NCBI GenBank assembly: GCA_913774845.1
Contig: CAJYJO010000017.1
Coordinates: 43,569-107,568, forward strand
Source of the DNA: an uncultured Microbacterium sp.
Lineage (GTDB): Bacteria > Actinomycetota > Actinomycetes > Actinomycetales > Microbacteriaceae
Length of the DNA stretch: 64,000 nt
Direction of reading: 5' to 3'
Below, one piece after another: positions 60,073 through 64,000 of this stretch; position 1 is the stretch's first letter; each line of letters starts with the position of its first letter. Under the pieces are notes generated by a model that saw only the letters and a program-made list of their open reading frames with translations, was not told where the DNA came from and did not search any database. Made by a program: the position numbers and the translations under genes.

Positions 60073-60410
60073 TGTCTGCTCTCTCTCTTTCTCGCGTCTT
60101 ACCCGACCTGGGGCATTGGACGCACGGTGGTGCTGACGCACCCTGGCACTTCCCCTCGCTCGCGCGAGAGATGCTGCACCGCTGTTCAGCTGTCAAACCG
60201 GATGCCATGGCCTCCGGCCCGCCCCTCGCACGCACGCGCGCGGATCCCGTGAGGGAAGAGGGGGTTCGGTGTGTGTTCTGCTGTCCGCGGCCCAGGACCC
60301 TGCGCTTTCGCGCCGCCTGTGCACTGCCGTGACAGTGATCCTGGCGCACGCCGAGCGCGCACCGGAATGTGGAACTGGACTAGTCTACGGACCGCCCGGG
60401 TGTGTCGCAA
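60073..60410 (-). promoter_or_regulatory. S10 operon promoter and long leader
   Basis: On the minus strand TTGCGA (60405-60410) and TAGACT (60382-60387) are 17 bases apart, the best promoter candidate for the S10 operon. Transcription from it would give a leader of about 300 bases before rpsJ. The leader contains a second TTGACA at about 60197-60202 without a good -10 box, and a CTCTCTCTCTTT-type pyrimidine run on the plus strand (60080-60091) near the start. No gene was found in it. It may carry ribosomal-protein autoregulation; no known motif was recognised. Confidence 0.6.
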
Positions 60411-60463
60411 ACCCGGGCGTGTCGCGTCCGGCGGATGCTCAGCATCGCCCGCCGAGACGCCGA

Positions 60464-60491
60464 CGGCGCCACCCCCGTGAGGGCGGCGCCG
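60464..60491 (-). terminator. Hairpin after the small helical protein gene
   Basis: A 7-bp CGGCGCC/GGCGCCG stem (60464-60470 with 60485-60491), with further C/G pairs inside, begins 16 bases after the stop of the gene at 60507. It separates that gene from the S10 promoter. Confidence 0.7.
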
Positions 60492-60506
60492 GAAGCCCTG
60501 ATGCGA

Positions 60507-60725
60507 TCAGGCGTTGCCGATGTTCTTGTCGACGTTCTCTCGCACCTCGTCGACCTTCGCGTGATGCTCGGTGGGCACGACCTTCTTGATCGCGTCGGCC
60601 GCACCGTCGAGGATCTTGTCGCTGACCTCTTCGGCCTTCTCGCTCTTGAGAGCCTCTTCGATCTTGTCGCGATTCTCGTCGAGGAGCTTCTTGCCCTTCG
60701 CGATGATGTCGTCCACGCCAGCCAT
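60507..60725 (-). CDS. Small helical protein, possibly antitoxin-like (MT0933 group)
   Basis: This 72-residue, highly charged, helical protein reads MAGVDDIIAKGKKLLDENRD, then EALKSEKAEEVSDKILDGAADAIKKVVP and DEVRENVDKNIGNA. The repeated DK/AADAIKK pattern resembles mycobacterial proteins of the MT0933/Rv0909 antitoxin-like family, but no toxin gene is next to it. The ATG at 60725 follows CGAGGGAG. It stands alone between the tuf terminator and its own terminator. A stress-related or DNA-binding role is speculative. Confidence 0.6.
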   Translation of the reverse strand: MAGVDDIIAKGKKLLDENRDKIEEALKSEKAEEVSDKILDGAADAIKKVVPTEHHAKVDEVRENVDKNIGNA

Positions 60726-60824
60726 GTGCGTCTCCCTCGGTGAGCGGGCCGACCCGTGTGCCGGCCTCGTACTCATTCTGAAGTCGTCGCCCCGCACGGG
60801 GGAACCCCTCCGGTACCGACGACG

Positions 60825-60850
60825 AAGGCCGGGCCCGAAGGCCCGGCCTT
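60825..60850 (-). terminator. Terminator after tuf
   Basis: An 11-bp GC-rich stem (60825-60835 with 60840-60850) is closed on the transcribed minus strand by a UUCG tetraloop on a C-G pair, an unusually stable loop. It lies 24 bases after the tuf stop. Confidence 0.88.
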
Positions 60851-60873
60851 TGCCGAGTGAAGCCTGGAAGGAC

Positions 60874-62067
60874 TTACTTGAGGATCTTGGTGACGGTACC
60901 GGCACCGACGGTGCGGCCACCCTCACGGATCGCGTAGCCGAGGCCCTCTTCCATGGCGATCGGCTGGATGAGCTCGACCGACATCTCGGTGGTGTCACCG
61001 GGCATGACCATCTCGGTGCCCTCGGGCAGCGTGATGACGCCGGTCACGTCGGTGGTGCGGAAGTAGAACTGCGGGCGGTAGTTCGTGAAGAACGGGTTGT
61101 GGCGGCCGCCCTCTTCCTTGGACAGGATGTATGCCGTGCCCTCGAAGTTGGTGTGCGGGGTGACCGAACCGGGCTTCACGACGACCTGGCCGCGCTCGAC
61201 GTCGTCACGCTTGGTGCCGCGCAGGAGCAGACCACAGTTCTCGCCGGCCCAGGCCTCGTCGAGCTGCTTGTGGAACATCTCGATACCCGTGACCGTGGTC
61301 TTCTGCGTCGGGCGGATGCCGACGATCTCGACCTCGGAGTTGATCGCGAGGGTACCGCGCTCGGCGCGACCGGTGACGACCGTTCCACGACCGGTGATGG
61401 TGAAGACGTCCTCGATGGGCATGAGGAAGGGCTTGTCCTTGTCACGCACCGGGTCGGGGATCGACTCGTCGACGGCTTCCATGAGCTCGACGATGGCGTT
61501 GACCCACTGCTCGTCGCCCTCGAGAGCCTTGAGGCCCGAGACGCGGACGACGGGGGCGTTGTCGCCGTCGAAGTCCTGCGACGACAGCAGCTCGCGAACC
61601 TCGAGCTCGACGAGCTCCAGGATCTCCTCGTCGTCGACCATGTCGCTCTTGTTCAGCGCGACCAGCAGGTAGGGCACGCCGACCTGCTTGGCGAGCAGAA
61701 CGTGCTCACGGGTCTGAGCCATCGGGCCGTCGGTGGCGGCGACCACGAGGATCGCGCCGTCCATCTGAGCGGCACCGGTGATCATGTTCTTGATGTAGTC
61801 GGCGTGACCGGGCGCGTCGACGTGAGCGTAGTGACGCTTCGGGGTCTCGTACTCGACGTGCGAGATGTTGATCGTGATACCGCGCTGACGCTCTTCCGGC
61901 GCCGAGTCGATCGACGCGAAGTCGCGCTGAACGTTGGTGGCCGACGGGAACTTGTCGGCGAGCACCTTCGAGATGGCAGCGGTGAGCGTGGTCTTGCCGT
62001 GGTCGACGTGACCGATCGTTCCGATGTTCACGTGCGGCTTGGTCCGCTCGAACTTGGCCTTAGCCAC
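60874..62067 (-). CDS. tuf: Elongation factor Tu
   Basis: EF-Tu brings aminoacyl-tRNA to the ribosome. The 397-residue protein has [14 protein letters not shown] (G1), the switch-region [26 protein letters not shown] (G3) and [10 protein letters not shown] (G4), and ends [14 protein letters not shown]. The GTG at 62067 follows GAGGAGGACC. It follows fusA behind a strong terminator, so it likely has its own promoter. Confidence 0.98.
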   Translation of the reverse strand: MAKAKFERTKPHVNIGTIGHVDHGKTTLTAAISKVLADKFPSATNVQRDFASIDSAPEERQRGITINISHVEYETPKRHYAHVDAPGHADYIKNMITGAAQMDGAILVVAATDGPMAQTREHVLLAKQVGVPYLLVALNKSDMVDDEEILELVELEVRELLSSQDFDGDNAPVVRVSGLKALEGDEQWVNAIVELMEAVDESIPDPVRDKDKPFLMPIEDVFTITGRGTVVTGRAERGTLAINSEVEIVGIRPTQKTTVTGIEMFHKQLDEAWAGENCGLLLRGTKRDDVERGQVVVKPGSVTPHTNFEGTAYILSKEEGGRHNPFFTNYRPQFYFRTTDVTGVITLPEGTEMVMPGDTTEMSVELIQPIAMEEGLGYAIREGGRTVGAGTVTKILK

Positions 62068-62173
62068 TGGGTCCTCCTCAGGACGTTGGTTGCGAGGTCT
62101 CGGGCACTGGATTGCGACCGGTTCTTCGCGGGGATGGTTCTCAGATTACTAGAGAGTCGGTATTCAGTTTGAG

Positions 62174-62217
62174 CGGATGCCGGGAACCTGAGCAGAACCC
62201 GGGGTTCCCGGCATCCG
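62174..62217 (-). terminator. Hairpin between fusA and tuf
   Basis: A perfect 15-bp stem (62174-62188 with 62203-62217) with a 14-base loop starts 11 bases after the fusA stop. It may end or attenuate the str operon before tuf. Confidence 0.85.
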
Positions 62218-62228
62218 TGAGAGCGGTG

Positions 62229-64000
62229 TTACTCGCCCTTGTTCTTCTGGATGATCTCGTCGGCGACGGCCTTCGGGACGTCGGCGTAGCTGTCGAACTC
62301 CATCGAGTAGACGGCACGGCCCGAGGTCTTCGAGCGCAGGTCGCCGATGTAGCCGAACATCTCGGACAGCGGCACGTTCGCCCGGACGACCTTGACGCCG
62401 GCGGCGTCTTCCATCGACTGGATCTGGCCACGACGCGAGTTCAGGTCGCCGATGACGTCGCCCATGTACTCCTCGGGAGTACGCACCTCGACGGCCATGA
62501 TCGGCTCGAGGATGGTGGGGTTCGCCTTGCGGACGGCCTCCTTGAAGCCCATGGATCCCGCGATCTTGAACGCCATCTCCGACGAGTCGACGTCGTGCGA
62601 GGCGCCGTCGAGGAGGATCGCCTTGACACCCACCATGGGGTAGCCGGCGAGCACGCCGACGTTCATGGCGTCCTGGAAGCCCTGGTCGGTCGGCGAGATG
62701 TACTCGCGCGGGATACGACCACCGGTGACCTTGTTCTCGAACTCGTAGGTCTTGTCGGCCGTGACCTCGAGGGGCTCGATCGCGAACTGGATCTTCGCGA
62801 ACTGACCCGATCCACCCGTCTGCTTCTTGTGGGTGTAGTCGTGGCGCTCGACCGACTTGCGGATCGTCTCGCGGTAGGCCACCTGCGGCTTTCCGACGTT
62901 GGCCTCGACCTTGAACTCGCGCTTCATGCGGTCGACCAGGATGTCGAGGTGGAGCTCGCCCATGCCCTTGATGACGGTCTGACCGGTCTCGGCGTTCTGC
63001 TCGACGCGGAACGTCGGGTCTTCTTCCGCGAGCTTCTGGATGGCGACACCCAGCTTCTCCTGGTCGGCCTTGGTCTTGGGCTCGATCGCGACCTCGATGA
63101 CCGGCTCCGGGAACGTCATCGACTCGAGGACGACCTGGTTGGCCGGGTCGCACAGGGTGTCACCGGTGGTGGTGTCCTTCAGGCCGATGACGGCGTAGAT
63201 GTGACCGGCGGTGACCGAGTCGACCGGCATCTCCTTGTTGGCGTGCATCTGGAAAATCTTCCCGATGCGCTCCTTCTTGCCCTTGGTCGCGTTGACGACC
63301 TGGGCGCCGGAGTCGAGGTGACCCGAGTACACACGGATGTAGGTGAGGCGACCGAAGAACGGGTGCGTCACGATCTTGAACGCCAGGGCCGCGAAGGGCT
63401 CCTCGCGGTCGGCGTGGCGCTCGATGACGATCTCTTCGTCCTTGGGGTCGTGCGCTTCGATGGCGGGCACGTCCAGGGGCGAGGGGAGGTAGTCCACGAC
63501 CGCGTCGAGCATGGGCTGCACGCCGCGGTTCTTGAACGCCGAACCGCAGAGCACGGGGTAGAGCTCCGAGGCGATCGTCATCTTGCGGATGGCGCCCTTG
63601 ATCTCGGCGACCGTGAGCTCCTCACCGCCGAAGAACTTCTCGAGGAGGGCGTCGTCGGACTCGGCGACGGTCTCGAGCAGCTGCTGGCGGTACTCGGCCG
63701 CCTTGTCGGCGAGGTCGGCCGGGATCTCCTGGATCTCGTACTTGGCGCCCATGGTCACGTCACCCTTGGCGTCGCCGGGCCAGACCAGCGCGCGCATCTC
63801 GACGAGGTCGATGACGCCGACGAAGTCGTTCTCGGCGCCGATGGGCAGCTGGATGACCAGCGGCTTGGCCTTGAGGCGGTTGACGATGGTGTCGACCGTG
63901 AAGTAGAAGTCGGCGCCCAGCTTGTCCATCTTGTTGACGAAGCAGATGCGGGGGACGTCGTACTTGTCGGCCTGACGCCACACGGTCTCGGACTGGGGCT
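62229..64000 (-). CDS. fusA: Elongation factor G, N-terminus outside the window
   Basis: EF-G drives ribosomal translocation. About 590 C-terminal residues are visible: the end of the G domain ([11 protein letters not shown], then [12 protein letters not shown] with the G4 NKMD motif), domains II-III, domain IV ([12 protein letters not shown]...[12 protein letters not shown]) and domain V, ending [17 protein letters not shown]. The first 100 or so residues with the P-loop lie beyond the right edge. No frame break is present. Confidence 0.97.
   Translation of the reverse strand, partial: PQSETVWRQADKYDVPRICFVNKMDKLGADFYFTVDTIVNRLKAKPLVIQLPIGAENDFVGVIDLVEMRALVWPGDAKGDVTMGAKYEIQEIPADLADKAAEYRQQLLETVAESDDALLEKFFGGEELTVAEIKGAIRKMTIASELYPVLCGSAFKNRGVQPMLDAVVDYLPSPLDVPAIEAHDPKDEEIVIERHADREEPFAALAFKIVTHPFFGRLTYIRVYSGHLDSGAQVVNATKGKKERIGKIFQMHANKEMPVDSVTAGHIYAVIGLKDTTTGDTLCDPANQVVLESMTFPEPVIEVAIEPKTKADQEKLGVAIQKLAEEDPTFRVEQNAETGQTVIKGMGELHLDILVDRMKREFKVEANVGKPQVAYRETIRKSVERHDYTHKKQTGGSGQFAKIQFAIEPLEVTADKTYEFENKVTGGRIPREYISPTDQGFQDAMNVGVLAGYPMVGVKAILLDGASHDVDSSEMAFKIAGSMGFKEAVRKANPTILEPIMAVEVRTPEEYMGDVIGDLNSRRGQIQSMEDAAGVKVVRANVPLSEMFGYIGDLRSKTSGRAVYSMEFDSYADVPKAVADEIIQKNKGE

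Noticed and set aside
60180-60202. TTGACA at about 60197-60202 as the main S10 promoter
   Set aside because: The sequence 17 bases downstream (CATCTC) is a poor -10 box; the TTGCGA/TAGACT pair at 60382-60410 is better.

Overview
The window is a high-G+C chromosomal segment from an actinobacterium, most likely a member of the Microbacteriaceae close to Microbacterium. This rests on the base composition, the strong Shine-Dalgarno sites mixed with many leaderless starts, the F420-type oxidoreductases, and a complete S10/spc/alpha ribosomal cluster whose proteins look micrococcalean. No phage, insertion sequence, CRISPR array, tRNA or rRNA was seen.

Positions 1-22 kb hold accessory and housekeeping genes. 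They are: an initiating sugar-phosphate transferase and UDP-glucose dehydrogenase (423-3397); an ABC1/AarF-like kinase with a VanZ-like protein; an XRE regulator divergent from a large LuxR-type ATPase regulator; a DUF998-like membrane protein; a DivIVA-like coiled-coil protein; an aldo/keto reductase; and a MarR locus carrying the first of three copies of a small uncharacterised protein. After these come a transglutaminase-like protein, a DUF2207-like protein, a lipase-like hydrolase, a broken MMPL transporter gene and a TerC gene behind a probable manganese riboswitch.

Positions 22-43 kb are rich in cell-surface polysaccharide genes. One operon (23368-27603, minus) encodes a processive GT2 glycosyltransferase, a membrane-anchored right-handed beta-helix protein and an XRE regulator. 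The last two share a near-identical C-terminal helix-turn-helix-like module. A beta-helix lipoprotein lies just upstream. A second polysaccharide area (32.6-42 kb) has a GH6 glycosidase, an OmpR-type response regulator, a second GT2 synthase, a histidine kinase, two membrane proteins with degenerate GGDEF-like tails and two related lipoproteins. Between the two areas are a FBP-domain protein, a PPOX protein, a 2'-5' RNA ligase-like protein, a DoxX-like protein, a sigma-region-2-only protein and the second MarR locus with the other two copies of the small protein family.

Positions 43-64 kb are the conserved translation block, all on the minus strand. Read in transcription order it is fusA (cut by the right edge), tuf, a small helical protein, rpsJ to rplQ (S10, spc and alpha operons with secY, adk, map, a DsbA-like gene, infA, rpmJ and rpoA), then truA. 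The usual rpsN (between rplE and rpsH) and rpsD (between rpsK and rpoA) are both absent; hairpins occupy both places.

The best candidates for undescribed biology are: (1) the HTH-like module shared by a membrane beta-helix protein and a soluble XRE regulator in a glycosyltransferase operon; (2) the three-copy small protein family tied to MarR regulators with similar promoters; (3) 12-bp-phased CGGGTGA repeats before both the sugar transferase and the LuxR-type regulator; and (4) 11-bp-phased CAAGATT repeats in the GT2/GGDEF-like intergenic region, with a matching site before the response regulator.
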